Source: an uncultured Clostridia bacterium (GTDB lineage: Bacteria > Bacillota > Clostridia > Christensenellales > UBA1242). Taken from it: a DNA stretch of 41,261 nucleotides. The notes below the pieces were generated by a model, which saw only the letters and a program-made list of their open reading frames with translations, made no database searches and was not told where the DNA came from. Position numbers and translations under genes: made by a program. The DNA is taken from positions 1 to 41,261 of the forward strand of contig CALWKD010000013.1 of NCBI GenBank assembly GCA_944381175.1, in the 5' to 3' direction. This document shows positions 7,226-16,014 of this stretch, one piece after another; within the stretch, counting starts at the first letter, position 1; every line of letters starts with the position of its first letter.

Positions 7226-8311
7226 ATGAAGATACAATCTCTCTCCATAAAGAATTTCAGAAATTACAAAAACCTCTCAGTCAAGTTTGACGAAAAGGTA
7301 AATGTTTTCATTGGAAAGAATGCTCAAGGAAAGACAAATCTCCTTGAAAGCATTTATTATTGTTGCATTGGGAAGAGTTTCAAATCTTGCAAGGATAAAG
7401 ATTTGATTAAATGGGGAGAGGAGAACTCTTTTATCAAACTCAAAGCCGAAAAAAAATACAGAGAGACTGATATTGAGATAAAACTCAGCCAGACCCAAAA
7501 GAAAACAATTCTCATAAATTCACTTCCAATACGAAAGATTGGAGAACTTATTGGAGAGGTTAACATCGTCTTTTTCTCTCCGCAGGAACTCAGACTTGTC
7601 AGAGAGAGTCCAGATGAGAGAAGAAGATTTATGGATATAGACATCTCGCAAAACAACAAAAGATATTTTTATCAACTTGGAAGATACGAAAAGATACTTG
7701 CAAACAGAAACAAACTCTTGAAAAACAGCCAAAATCTTGAGGTTGTCAAAGAGACGATTGACATTTGGGACAGGGCACTTGTTGCAAGTGCAAAACTTAT
7801 AACAGAAGAGAGGGAGAAGTTTGTCAAAGAAATCACCCCTTACGCACAGAAGGCACATTCTTATATAAGTGGTGGAAAGGAAAATTTGTCGCTTGTGTAT
7901 AAAAGTGGTTGCAAAATTGCCATTGATGAGAATTTTGAGAAAAATCTTGACAAGTTACTCAAAAAGAACCTTGAAAAAGACTTCAAACTAGGTTACACCT
8001 CGGTTGGACCTCACAGAGATGATATTGACATTTTCTTAAATGATGTCGAAGTGAAGAGTTTTGGTTCACAAGGGCAACAACGAACAGTTGGGCTTTCGTT
8101 GAAACTTGCCGAACTTGAGAATATGTTCAATATAAATGGAGAATATCCGATTTTGCTTCTTGATGATGTCTTTTCGGAACTTGACACCGAAAGACAAAAC
8201 AGACTTTTGAGGTTTGTTGACAGGACACAAACCTTTATAACTTGCACAGACGAGAAAAAAATTGCAGGAAAAGTGTTTAATATTGTTGACGGGGATGTAA
8301 AAAGAAATTAG
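7226..8311 (+). CDS. recF: DNA replication and repair protein RecF
   Basis: 361 residues, the typical size. An SMC-like ATPase that loads RecA at single-strand gaps. Starts MKIQSLSIKNFRNYKNL, the classic RecF opening. Walker A GKNAQGKT is at residues 30-37, the ABC-type signature SQGQQRT near 276 and Walker B LLLDDVFSELD near 310. An upstream in-frame extension overlaps dnaA and its promoter and is not credible. The start codon lies directly behind a -10 box with no Shine-Dalgarno, so the mRNA is probably leaderless. It is divergent from dnaA rather than downstream of dnaN as in most Bacillota. Confidence 0.96.
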   Translation: MKIQSLSIKNFRNYKNLSVKFDEKVNVFIGKNAQGKTNLLESIYYCCIGKSFKSCKDKDLIKWGEENSFIKLKAEKKYRETDIEIKLSQTQKKTILINSLPIRKIGELIGEVNIVFFSPQELRLVRESPDERRRFMDIDISQNNKRYFYQLGRYEKILANRNKLLKNSQNLEVVKETIDIWDRALVASAKLITEEREKFVKEITPYAQKAHSYISGGKENLSLVYKSGCKIAIDENFEKNLDKLLKKNLEKDFKLGYTSVGPHRDDIDIFLNDVEVKSFGSQGQQRTVGLSLKLAELENMFNINGEYPILLLDDVFSELDTERQNRLLRFVDRTQTFITCTDEKKIAGKVFNIVDGDVKRN

Positions 8312-8376
8312 AATAGTCTCAGATAATATACTTATTTTTCGATTTCAGCAAATAATAAAAATTAGGAAGGATTTGT

Positions 8377-11214
8377 ATGGAAAGTATAATTTTGTGGGTC
8401 AGCGTTGGACTTTTTGCGTTGGCGGTTTTGATTGGACTTGTTGTGGGGTTGAGCAGAGGACTTAAGAGGTCGGCTCTTCACCTGTTGTTTTTCGCGGTGA
8501 GCATTGTCGTGTCTTTTCTTTTGACAAAAACAATCACAAACGCCGTGCTTGGCATAACGCTTCCTATCGACAACGGTAAGTATACCATAAGCGAATATAT
8601 AATGTATCTGATTGAGAGAGAGGTGGACATTTCCTCTTTTGAAACGGCGGGAATTTTTATCGAAAATATTCCAAACGCCATTGTTACACCAATAATTTTT
8701 ATTGTGCTGACACTTGTTTTCTTCCTATTGTTTGATATTGCTTATCTTATCACCGCAAGACTTACATTTGGGAAGAAAAAGGAAGATTTCCAAGAGAACA
8801 AGCCATACAGGGCATATGGCGGACTTATCGGAATGGTTGAGGGAATATTTATGATTGTGTTGCTCTTTGCACCACTTTCTTCACTCACAAGCACCTACAA
8901 TGAAATCACCCACATAAGCGATGTGTCAATTTCCACTCAAGAAAATTCAAACAATATGAGATATGTTTCGGAAGTGGTCTCGGACATTGTTCCAAAAGAG
9001 GTCAACGACGCAATCATTGCTTGGGACAAGAGTGTGCTTGGGAAACTTACTGAAGTTTTTGGACTTGACAACGGAATGTTTGATTATCTTTCAAGTTTCA
9101 AAATAGACGGAGAAAATATTCAGTTCCGAAAAGAACTTACAAATATTCTTTACGCATACGACGATGTTGCTGTCGTCTACAACCTCGCAAGAAGCAACCA
9201 ATATTCAGAAATAAATTTCAGCAATTTGCGTGCAAGTTTGAATGAGGTTATGGACGGAAACTTCTTCAGGACGGTGATTGCAGATTCGTTTGAGACATTT
9301 ATCACCGATTACGAGACGGTTAAGACACAATTAAACTTGAATTTTTCGCAAGAAATTGACGATTTGTTTAAAGAGATGAGTTTGTCTTTCTCACAAAAGG
9401 AGGTTGACACCGCTCGATACCTGAAGCAAGACATAAACAGAGTTTTGGACACATTTGATGTTGTTTTCACAAACGACCTTATCACAAAATACAACAATCT
9501 TGAAGACAAAAAATTTACCACAATTATGGAATTTATAAGTCAAAACAACTCTGCAGTCGGGACAGTGGCGACTAATGTCGTTTCATTGAATCTTGTTGAT
9601 GACGCTTTCGATTATCTCTTAGATTATGCATCGACCAAATTTGAAGGTTTGTTTGAAAATACTGAGGGGTTGGTTATTGCTTTAAACAAAGAAATCGGAG
9701 ACAAGTCAGAGACAATAGATGACATTCTTGCAGTTGTGGATGATGTGACAGTGATAAGTGAAGACATTGATTTGTCAAAACTCTTTGAAAACACTGATAT
9801 TCTTGACGTTCTCACCTCTGCGACTGATATTGACGGGACTTTGATAAAACTTGGGAAAGTTTTTGACGAGATAAGAAACTTGGACATTCTCGTTTTGCCA
9901 GCACAGGAAGAATCAACTCAACCAACTTACGTTTTTGACAACATTTTGAAAACTTTTGACATCGAACTTTTGGGAGATGAGGTTTATTTGTCGACCACTG
10001 CAGACGAAAAAACCAAACTCGACACTTACGAAAAATTCTTCACTTATATTGCAGAGCCGATTGACTTGGCAAGCGAAATGGGACTTTTGGACATAGGAAA
10101 AGAGGGGACAGATTTTGATTCGGTGCTTGACAATGTTTTGATTTACACAGCAATCGACGAGACATCTCTTTCAAGAATTATCACTCCATTCTATCAACTT
10201 TCAGTTATGGACCTCAAGGCCTCTGTCTTTGACGAGATAATAAACCAACTTCAAACAAATGTTTCAATTTTGAATTTTGACAGTGTGAAAGCAGAAGATG
10301 ATTATTTTGTTTGGGTTGAGGAGTTCAACAACATTGCTCAAACCTTAAACCTTTTAAATTCTGGTGCAGGAGAAATTGAGGGCTCGAGTGAAACATACAT
10401 CAAATATTTGATAAGCGACTCCGCTGACCTTGAGATCGCAATGAAAGCACTTCTTGAAAATAACAGAATGGAAGCGGTGCTTGACGAAGTGTTCTCGGCG
10501 AGGGTGTTTGGAAATATGACAAGTGATTTGTTCACTGTTTTGGATGACGCTGTGAAAGATTTGACAGGCACGACGACAGTGGAACTTTCGACAGATTTGA
10601 CAAATTTAAGCAGTCAAAAACAAAACACCATTGACACATTGATTTCAGTTTTGGATTTGATGTGGAACAATGAAGAACTCACTCTTCAAAATTATGGAAC
10701 AATTCTCGACCTTCTCAAGACAAACGCTTCAAACGGTGGGCAGAAAAACGGCGTATTAAACAACATCTTTGTCAACGTGATTTGGTATCTCACAGGAGAC
10801 GACTTGACAAAAGAGAAAGTCTTCTCAGGACTGACACCTCACGAAAATGCGGAAGATATAAAGGCATATCTCGACATCTCAGATTATTATGCGGAAGATG
10901 TAAGTTATGAAAGTCTTATGGCGGAGATTGATTCAGTTTTGGAACTTCAACAAAATGTTGATTTCACAATTTCCGAGACAAACACGCCAGCAGATGTGAT
11001 TCAAGGAATTGCGGACACATTTGCAGACAAGACGGAAGAAGAAAAGATTTCGATTGTTGAAAATCTCACCACTCTTCTTGAAAACAAAAACGAAACTCTC
11101 TTGGATGAAGAAGAAAAGAGTCAGTTTGGAGAGACATTGAGGTCGGAAATCGCGTCGGCTTTTGCAGACAGCCCAACTCTTATCGAAAAACTTGAGACGC
11201 TCTTTGGAATTTAA
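8377..11214 (+). CDS. Very large CvpA-like membrane protein with a long extracytoplasmic region
   Basis: 945 residues, ATG with AGGAAGG upstream. The first ~170 residues contain four hydrophobic segments (about 5-24, 31-52, 93-118, 146-165). The first pair, with a G-x-x-x-G-x-SRGLKRS connection, resembles the CvpA (colicin V production) family of small membrane proteins. CvpA proteins are usually 160-220 residues. Here residues about 175-945 form an acidic, soluble, largely helical region rich in Asp, Leu and Thr, with many short D-x-L/F-D motifs and no recognised enzyme signature. It lies 65 bp after recF and ends in a good terminator, so it is probably monocistronic or a minor recF cotranscript. 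Function unknown; the CvpA relation is moderate. Confidence 0.75.
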   Translation: MESIILWVSVGLFALAVLIGLVVGLSRGLKRSALHLLFFAVSIVVSFLLTKTITNAVLGITLPIDNGKYTISEYIMYLIEREVDISSFETAGIFIENIPNAIVTPIIFIVLTLVFFLLFDIAYLITARLTFGKKKEDFQENKPYRAYGGLIGMVEGIFMIVLLFAPLSSLTSTYNEITHISDVSISTQENSNNMRYVSEVVSDIVPKEVNDAIIAWDKSVLGKLTEVFGLDNGMFDYLSSFKIDGENIQFRKELTNILYAYDDVAVVYNLARSNQYSEINFSNLRASLNEVMDGNFFRTVIADSFETFITDYETVKTQLNLNFSQEIDDLFKEMSLSFSQKEVDTARYLKQDINRVLDTFDVVFTNDLITKYNNLEDKKFTTIMEFISQNNSAVGTVATNVVSLNLVDDAFDYLLDYASTKFEGLFENTEGLVIALNKEIGDKSETIDDILAVVDDVTVISEDIDLSKLFENTDILDVLTSATDIDGTLIKLGKVFDEIRNLDILVLPAQEESTQPTYVFDNILKTFDIELLGDEVYLSTTADEKTKLDTYEKFFTYIAEPIDLASEMGLLDIGKEGTDFDSVLDNVLIYTAIDETSLSRIITPFYQLSVMDLKASVFDEIINQLQTNVSILNFDSVKAEDDYFVWVEEFNNIAQTLNLLNSGAGEIEGSSETYIKYLISDSADLEIAMKALLENNRMEAVLDEVFSARVFGNMTSDLFTVLDDAVKDLTGTTTVELSTDLTNLSSQKQNTIDTLISVLDLMWNNEELTLQNYGTILDLLKTNASNGGQKNGVLNNIFVNVIWYLTGDDLTKEKVFSGLTPHENAEDIKAYLDISDYYAEDVSYESLMAEIDSVLELQQNVDFTISETNTPADVIQGIADTFADKTEEEKISIVENLTTLLENKNETLLDEEEKSQFGETLRSEIASAFADSPTLIEKLETLFGI

Positions 11215-11225
11215 TCTCACAAAAT

Positions 11226-11258
11226 AAAAACCTCTCAAAATATCTGGGAGGTTTTTAT
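11226..11258 (+). terminator. Intrinsic terminator of the CvpA-like gene
   Basis: Stem AAAAACCTC (11226-11234) with GAGGTTTTT (11248-11256), extendable with two further inner pairs, followed by T-rich sequence; begins 11 bp after the stop codon. Confidence 0.88.
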
Positions 11259-11278
11259 TATTTTAAAATCGTTTTACA

Positions 11279-11307
11279 ACTTGAAATTTTTGTGCTATTC
11301 TTATAAT
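11279..11307 (+). promoter_or_regulatory. Promoter of rsmH-ftsL-ftsI
   Basis: A perfect TATAAT (11302-11307) with either ACTTGA at 17-nt or TTGAAA at 15-nt spacing upstream. The start of transcription should fall near 11314, so the leader before the rsmH ATG (11322) is only about 8 nt and begins within the AAGGA ribosome binding site. Confidence 0.6.
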
Positions 11308-11321
11308 GTATAAGGATTGAT

Positions 11322-12269
11322 ATGGAATTTGTTCATATTCCAGTTATGCTGGACGAGGTTATCGAGGGATTAAACATAAAGGAAAATGGCATATATGTCG
11401 ATTGCACGGTGGGTGGCGGTGGACATTCTTTTGAAATCGCAAAGAGACTGGGCTCTGGGCATTTGTATGCTTTCGATAGAGACGAGGAAGCAATTCAAAA
11501 AAGCACAGAGACGCTTGCGCCATTTTCTGAGAAAGTGACAATCATTAAATCAAATTTCAAAGACGCTTCAAGCATTTTGAGAAGTTTGGGCGTGGAGAAA
11601 ATAGACGGATTCTTGATTGATTTGGGAGTGAGTTCACACCAAATCGACGAGGGAGAAAGGGGTTTCAGTTTTGTTCACGACGGCCCACTTGATATGAGAA
11701 TGGACAGAAGTGACAATTCACTGACGGCAAGGGATATTGTAAACAACTTTTCGTATGAAGATTTGATGAAAATTTTTTATTCTTATGGCGAAGAGGAATT
11801 TTCAAAAAATATTGCAAAGAAAATTGTTGAACAGAGGGAGAAAAAACCGATTGAAACCACTTTTGAACTTCGTGACATAATCGAAAGCAGTCTCCCAAAG
11901 AAAGTTGTTTTTTCAAGAGGCGGTGCGTCAAAAAAGGTCTTTCAGGCACTCAGAATCTATGTCAATGGCGAATTGGAGGGGCTTGACAAGGTTTTGGAGG
12001 AACTTATCTCGCTTCTTAACGCTGGCGGAAGGGGCTGTGTGTTGACCTTTCACAGTTTGGAGGACAGAATCGTCAAAAATGTCTTCAAACTTTACAGCAC
12101 AGATTGCATTTGCCCACCAAAGACTCCAATTTGCATTTGCGGACATAAGGCGAGTGTTAAACTCGTAAACCGAAAACCAATCGTCGCAAGTGAAGAGGAG
12201 CAAAAGCGAAACAGCAGAAGCACCAGTGCAAAACTGAGAATTGTGGAAAAATTGGCAGAAAAATCATAA
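11322..12269 (+). CDS. rsmH: 16S rRNA (cytosine(1402)-N(4))-methyltransferase
   Basis: 315 residues, normal length (formerly MraW). Methylates N4 of C1402 in 16S rRNA using S-adenosylmethionine. The N-terminus HIPVMLDEVIEGL, the SAM-binding loop VDCTVGGGGHS (about 28-38), the GFLIDLGVSSHQID block and the late LTFHSLEDRIVK block are all diagnostic. It heads a short division/cell-wall cluster with an ftsL-like gene 25 bp downstream and then the transpeptidase; this is the dcw order rsmH-ftsL-ftsI, with mraZ absent upstream. Confidence 0.97.
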   Translation: MEFVHIPVMLDEVIEGLNIKENGIYVDCTVGGGGHSFEIAKRLGSGHLYAFDRDEEAIQKSTETLAPFSEKVTIIKSNFKDASSILRSLGVEKIDGFLIDLGVSSHQIDEGERGFSFVHDGPLDMRMDRSDNSLTARDIVNNFSYEDLMKIFYSYGEEEFSKNIAKKIVEQREKKPIETTFELRDIIESSLPKKVVFSRGGASKKVFQALRIYVNGELEGLDKVLEELISLLNAGGRGCVLTFHSLEDRIVKNVFKLYSTDCICPPKTPICICGHKASVKLVNRKPIVASEEEQKRNSRSTSAKLRIVEKLAEKS

Positions 12270-12294
12270 TTTGCAAAGGAGAAAAGTAAGATAT

Positions 12295-12990
12295 ATGGAC
12301 AGACTGATTGTTCAAACAGAAAAGCAAAAAGAAGAAAAAATTGCGGTTGAAACTGAGGCAAAAAGAGAAGAAAAGTCTAAGGAGAAAGAGACTTCTCAAG
12401 TTTTGCCAAGTGATGTTTCTGACGGCAAGACGGAATATCTTGCTTCTTTGGAGGATATCACCGTTGCGGACTATCTGAAAAAAGAGGAAGAGAAGAAACT
12501 TAAGGAGTTTGAAAAAGAAAAGGAAGACCTCATCCAAAAGCAGTATGAAAAGGAAGAGACCCGAGAGGAAAAACCTCAAAAAGAAAAAGCAGTCAGTCAA
12601 AATATCATAGAAAAACCCAATTATGATTTAATTCAAGAAAACAAAAAGATTGTCAGATTGAAGAAAAGACAAAAAGAAAAAAAGTCGCCAAACAAAAAGA
12701 AACTCAGTTTGATTCTTTCAATAACACTGGGCATTGCGTCGATTATCTGCGTGTCAAACATCATTGCAATCGACCAAATGTCGTCAGATTTGGCTGGGCT
12801 GGAGTATGAACTCTATGAGGTTAATTTGCCAAAATACTTGAATGACATTGCAAATCTCGACACAACAAAAAAGGGAATGGATTTTATTGAGACATATCCA
12901 GAAGAGGTCTACGACGCTGGCGAAGAAGGACAAAAGACGAATTGGTTTGACAAAGTTTGTGATTTCTTGAGTGGGTTGTTTGGAGGTTAA
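12295..12990 (+). CDS. FtsL-like single-pass division protein
   Basis: 231 residues from the ATG at 12295 (AAGGAG 13 nt upstream, a slightly long spacing). An open frame upstream lies inside rsmH and was discarded. Residues 1-140 are a very charged cytoplasmic region dominated by Lys and Glu with likely coiled coil. One membrane segment follows at about 141-160 (LSLILSITLGIASIICVSN), then about 70 extracytoplasmic residues with a short heptad-like part. Topology and position between rsmH and the transpeptidase match FtsL, which joins FtsB/DivIC and FtsI at the septum; FtsL sequences diverge quickly, so identity rests on context. The cytoplasmic tail is much longer than in typical FtsL (about 120 residues in total). 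Its last bases supply the GGAGG for the next gene. Confidence 0.7.
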   Translation: MDRLIVQTEKQKEEKIAVETEAKREEKSKEKETSQVLPSDVSDGKTEYLASLEDITVADYLKKEEEKKLKEFEKEKEDLIQKQYEKEETREEKPQKEKAVSQNIIEKPNYDLIQENKKIVRLKKRQKEKKSPNKKKLSLILSITLGIASIICVSNIIAIDQMSSDLAGLEYELYEVNLPKYLNDIANLDTTKKGMDFIETYPEEVYDAGEEGQKTNWFDKVCDFLSGLFGG

Positions 12991-12992
12991 AC

Positions 12993-14885
12993 TTGCAAAA
13001 ACCTTACACATTACATTCGTTGCAAAAGAGAATCAAGGTGATATTTTTAATAATGGTGATTATCTTTTGCAGTCTCGGTGTAAGGCTTTTTGTTGTGCAA
13101 ATAATAAATGGGAAAGAACTTCAGCAAAGAGCAACGGACCAATGGACAAGAGACTTGGCACTCACTGCTCCGAGGGGTTCTTTTTTTGACGCAACTGGGG
13201 ACACTTTGGCGGTGAGTTACACGACCTATGACGTTTATGTGCGTGGAAGACAGGTGACAGATGCTGAAAAAACCGCCTCCACTTTAGCAGAAATTCTTGA
13301 CCTTGACTATGAAAACACGCTTGAAAAAGTCTCAAGAAAAAATGTCTCGGAAGTGCTTTTGAAGATGCAAGTTGAGGCTGAGGTTGCGGAAGAAATTTAC
13401 AATGAAAAACTTGACGGAATTTATCTGACTGAAAATGTCGGGAGATATTATGTGTACGGAAATCTGCTCACCCAACTTCTTGGCTTCACATCAATTGACA
13501 ATGTCGGACAGGCGGGGCTTGAAGCCTATTTGGACGAATTTCTGACGGGAGTTGACGGATACAGTTATGTGCAGAGCGACTTGCAAGGCAAGGAAATAGG
13601 CGGAAGCATAAGGTATTATGTAAATGGCATTTCTGGCAGTGATGTGACGCTTACAATAAACAGCAAAATTCAAATCTTGCTCGAACAAATCTTGTCCAAA
13701 GCCTATGAAGAGCAGAAAGCAAAGGCTGTCACGGGAATTGTTATGAACGCCAAAACAAGCGAGATTCTGGCGATTTCATCAAAGCCAAGTTTTGACCTAA
13801 ACGATGTCCCGAGAAACGATTTGTCCACACTTTTTGAGCAGTCAAAAATGAAAGCGGTGACTGACACCTATGAGCCAGGTTCAACTTTCAAGATTTTGAC
13901 GCTTGCGGCGGCTCTTGAGGAGGGGGTTGTCACTCTTGATGACACATTTTATTGCCCAGGATACAGAATAATAGACGGACAAAGAATAAAATGCTGGAAG
14001 ACAATAGGGCACGGAAAACAAACTCTCACCGAGGCGTTTTCAAACTCTTGCAACTGCTGTTTTATGGACTTGGCGTTGCGACTCGGGGTGGATAAATTCT
14101 ATGATTATATGCAGAAATTTGGACTCGGGCAGAAGACTGGGATAACAATTCAGGGCGAAAGTGGTGGAATTTTGATGAACAAGAGCAGTGTCAAGACGGT
14201 TGACCTTGCAAGAATGGGTTTTGGTCACGCGGTCGCTGTCACTCCTATCCAACTTCTGACCGCTGTTGCTGGGGTCACGAGTGGAAGCCTCAAGACTCCG
14301 ACAGTGATTGAAAAAATTGTTGATGTAAATGGAAAAACGATCTATGAGCCTGAGGTGAAGGAGACAAAAGTCGTCTCTGAAAACACAAGACAAATCGTAA
14401 ATCAATTGTTGCAAAAGGCGGAAAACAAAACGCAGGAATATTCTTTTGTGGAAGGTTACAATGTCGGAGGAAAAACAGGAACAGCCCAAAAATACAACGA
14501 AACTGGTGGAATCGCACAAGGAAAATACATCTCAAGTTTCATCGGCACTTATCCTGCGGACGACCCAGAATATCTTATGATGATTATGGTGGATGAGCCG
14601 AGTGCTGGGGCGTATTATGGGTCAATGGTTGCAGCGCCTTATGGCAAAGAGTTTTTTTCTTCATTTTTTGAGTTTTATGATTTGCCAAAGGATGACCCAA
14701 ACATAGTTTTGGAGGAGGTGATTATGCCCGAACTTACGGGATACAGTCTTGCAAATGCGGTTGCAGAACTCAAAAAACTTGGAATTTACTATGAGATAGA
14801 CGGCGACGGCGGGGTGATAAAAAGACAACTTCCGCCCGCTGGAACAATTCTCTACAAAGGACAAACAGTGCTTTTGGTGACTTAA
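12993..14885 (+). CDS. ftsI: Division/sporulation transpeptidase (PBP2B/SpoVD class) with one PASTA domain
   Basis: 630 residues; class B penicillin-binding protein that crosslinks septal peptidoglycan. It starts with TTG at 12993, 7 nt after a GGAGG formed by the end of the preceding gene. A short cytoplasmic tail and one membrane segment (about 12-34) precede the dimerisation/pedestal domain (about 50-220) and the transpeptidase domain. The active-site motifs are intact: SxxK at Ser297-Lys300 (GSTFK), SxN at Ser352-Asn354 and KTG at 494-496. Residues about 578-630 form a PASTA domain (MPELTGYSLANAV onward), as in SpoVD/PBP2B. mraY, murD and ftsW, which often follow, are absent here. Whether it acts in division or sporulation cannot be decided from the sequence. 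Confidence 0.94.
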   Translation: MQKPYTLHSLQKRIKVIFLIMVIIFCSLGVRLFVVQIINGKELQQRATDQWTRDLALTAPRGSFFDATGDTLAVSYTTYDVYVRGRQVTDAEKTASTLAEILDLDYENTLEKVSRKNVSEVLLKMQVEAEVAEEIYNEKLDGIYLTENVGRYYVYGNLLTQLLGFTSIDNVGQAGLEAYLDEFLTGVDGYSYVQSDLQGKEIGGSIRYYVNGISGSDVTLTINSKIQILLEQILSKAYEEQKAKAVTGIVMNAKTSEILAISSKPSFDLNDVPRNDLSTLFEQSKMKAVTDTYEPGSTFKILTLAAALEEGVVTLDDTFYCPGYRIIDGQRIKCWKTIGHGKQTLTEAFSNSCNCCFMDLALRLGVDKFYDYMQKFGLGQKTGITIQGESGGILMNKSSVKTVDLARMGFGHAVAVTPIQLLTAVAGVTSGSLKTPTVIEKIVDVNGKTIYEPEVKETKVVSENTRQIVNQLLQKAENKTQEYSFVEGYNVGGKTGTAQKYNETGGIAQGKYISSFIGTYPADDPEYLMMIMVDEPSAGAYYGSMVAAPYGKEFFSSFFEFYDLPKDDPNIVLEEVIMPELTGYSLANAVAELKKLGIYYEIDGDGGVIKRQLPPAGTILYKGQTVLLVT

Positions 14886-14974
14886 TTTTTCGGAAAAAAG
14901 AAAAGAGAAAAAAGATTGGTCAAAAAACCCAACTCAAAGTCCTGTTGAGAAAAATTTTTAAATAAAAATTTATA

Positions 14975-15003
14975 TTGACAAAATTCTGGCAGTGATTTAT
15001 AAT
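14975..15003 (+). promoter_or_regulatory. Consensus promoter of the gene at 15021
   Basis: TTGACA (14975-14980), 17-nt spacer, TATAAT (14998-15003): perfect consensus, 17 nt before the ATG. Confidence 0.9.
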
Positions 15004-15020
15004 GACCCAGCGAGGCATTT

Positions 15021-15467
15021 ATGAATATGAAAAATTTGAAAAAATCAAAATTATTGACTCTTGTTGCAAGCGTCCTTGTTTTCAGTGGAGGGGTTGCAAT
15101 TGCGGTGGTTTCTGAGCAAAATATTGGGCAGATTGACAATAAAATCGACGGGAGGTTTGAAAGGTATAAGTATGAGCAAGTGGACAAAAATTTGAAGACG
15201 GAGAAGTTGTTGGCTCTTTCAGAACAATTCAAAAATGAAGAAATTACTTCAGAACAATACATTCTCGAAAGCGCATCCGTCGAGGGAATAGAAAAGGAAG
15301 AATTTGTTCAAGAGTATTTCAAGAAAGAGGATGCTCAAGAATATGAAGATTTAAACAGCGAGAGAGCAGTTTGGAAAAATGTTGGCACAACCTTGGGAAC
15401 GATTGCCACTGTTGCAGGCGGAGCGGGAGCGATTTTTTCTTGGCCTCCGACAGAAAAGGAAAAATAG
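15021..15467 (+). CDS. Small membrane protein, first of a tandem paralogous pair
   Basis: 148 residues, unrecognised. ATG with a GAGG upstream and a perfect promoter. A basic start is followed by a hydrophobic segment (about 11-30: LLTLVASVLVFSGGVAIAVV), a charged extracytoplasmic or coiled middle, and a second, weaker hydrophobic stretch near the C-terminus (about 120-140). The block EEFV-x-E-x-F-x-x-ED-x-Q-x-Y-x-x-L followed by W-x-x-x-G-x-T-x-G-x-x-AT recurs in the next gene at the same relative place, so the two are duplicates of one family. No catalytic motif is visible. Function unknown. Confidence 0.72.
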   Translation: MNMKNLKKSKLLTLVASVLVFSGGVAIAVVSEQNIGQIDNKIDGRFERYKYEQVDKNLKTEKLLALSEQFKNEEITSEQYILESASVEGIEKEEFVQEYFKKEDAQEYEDLNSERAVWKNVGTTLGTIATVAGGAGAIFSWPPTEKEK

Positions 15468-15479
15468 AAAAACCTTGTA

Positions 15480-15508
15480 TTGACAGATCGCGAGAAAAGA
15501 TTTAAAAT
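15480..15508 (+). promoter_or_regulatory. Promoter of the gene at 15529
   Basis: TTGACA (15480-15485), 17-nt spacer, TAAAAT (15503-15508); the second paralogue thus has its own promoter. Confidence 0.85.
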
Positions 15509-15528
15509 AGAAAAACGGAGAAGAAATT

Positions 15529-16014
15529 ATGGGAAAACTTAAAAATGCGATTGTGACATCTATATGCGGAGCGGTTTTGATTGGCGGAGGAGCAACTTTG
15601 ATTGTCAGTCAAGTTGAGAAATCAAATTGTCAAAAACAAATAAACCAGATGTTTGAAACTTACAACTATTCTGAAAACAATGCTGAAATTTCGCAAGAAG
15701 AATTTGTTGAAGAGAATTTTTCTGATGAAGATAAGCAAAATTATGACAATTTGGTGGGAAAGCAACAGAACTGGAATGAATATGGTGACACCATTGGTGC
15801 ATCAGCGACGGCAGTTGGTGCGGTGTCTGTGGTAGCCATTGCGATTGGAGAACTTATCAAACACAGAGGAATTGACACGTCCGAATTTCTTGCAGAGATT
15901 TTCAACAATTTTTACAAAAACGAATATGGCGAAGATAGTTTCATTGAATTAAAAGCAAAAACAAAAGAAACAGAAACGCCAAAACCAGCCGAAAATAAAG
16001 AGATTCAAAAATAA
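15529..16014 (+). CDS. Small membrane protein, second of a tandem paralogous pair
   Basis: 161 residues, unrecognised, related to the preceding gene. GGAG ribosome binding site 8 nt before the ATG. N-terminal hydrophobic segment (about 7-27), polar middle with the shared EEFV/ED/Y block (about 61-79) and the W-x-x-x-G-x-T-x-G-x-x-AT block, then a stronger second membrane segment (about 88-109) and a soluble C-terminal tail of about 50 residues that the first copy lacks. The N-terminal TM, acidic loop and second hydrophobic segment suggest a two-pass protein with both ends inside. Confidence 0.72.
   Translation: MGKLKNAIVTSICGAVLIGGGATLIVSQVEKSNCQKQINQMFETYNYSENNAEISQEEFVEENFSDEDKQNYDNLVGKQQNWNEYGDTIGASATAVGAVSVVAIAIGELIKHRGIDTSEFLAEIFNNFYKNEYGEDSFIELKAKTKETETPKPAENKEIQK

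Noticed and set aside
7130..7237. 36-codon N-terminal extension of dnaA
   Set aside because: It covers the dnaA promoter and has no family similarity; the ATG at 7129 has an AGGAG.
12241..12294. Extension of the FtsL-like gene into rsmH
   Set aside because: It overlaps the end of rsmH in another frame and lacks a ribosome binding site.
14886..14965. Terminator after the transpeptidase gene
   Set aside because: Only a 5-bp CTCAA/TTGAG stem separated from the T run by A's; too weak to list.
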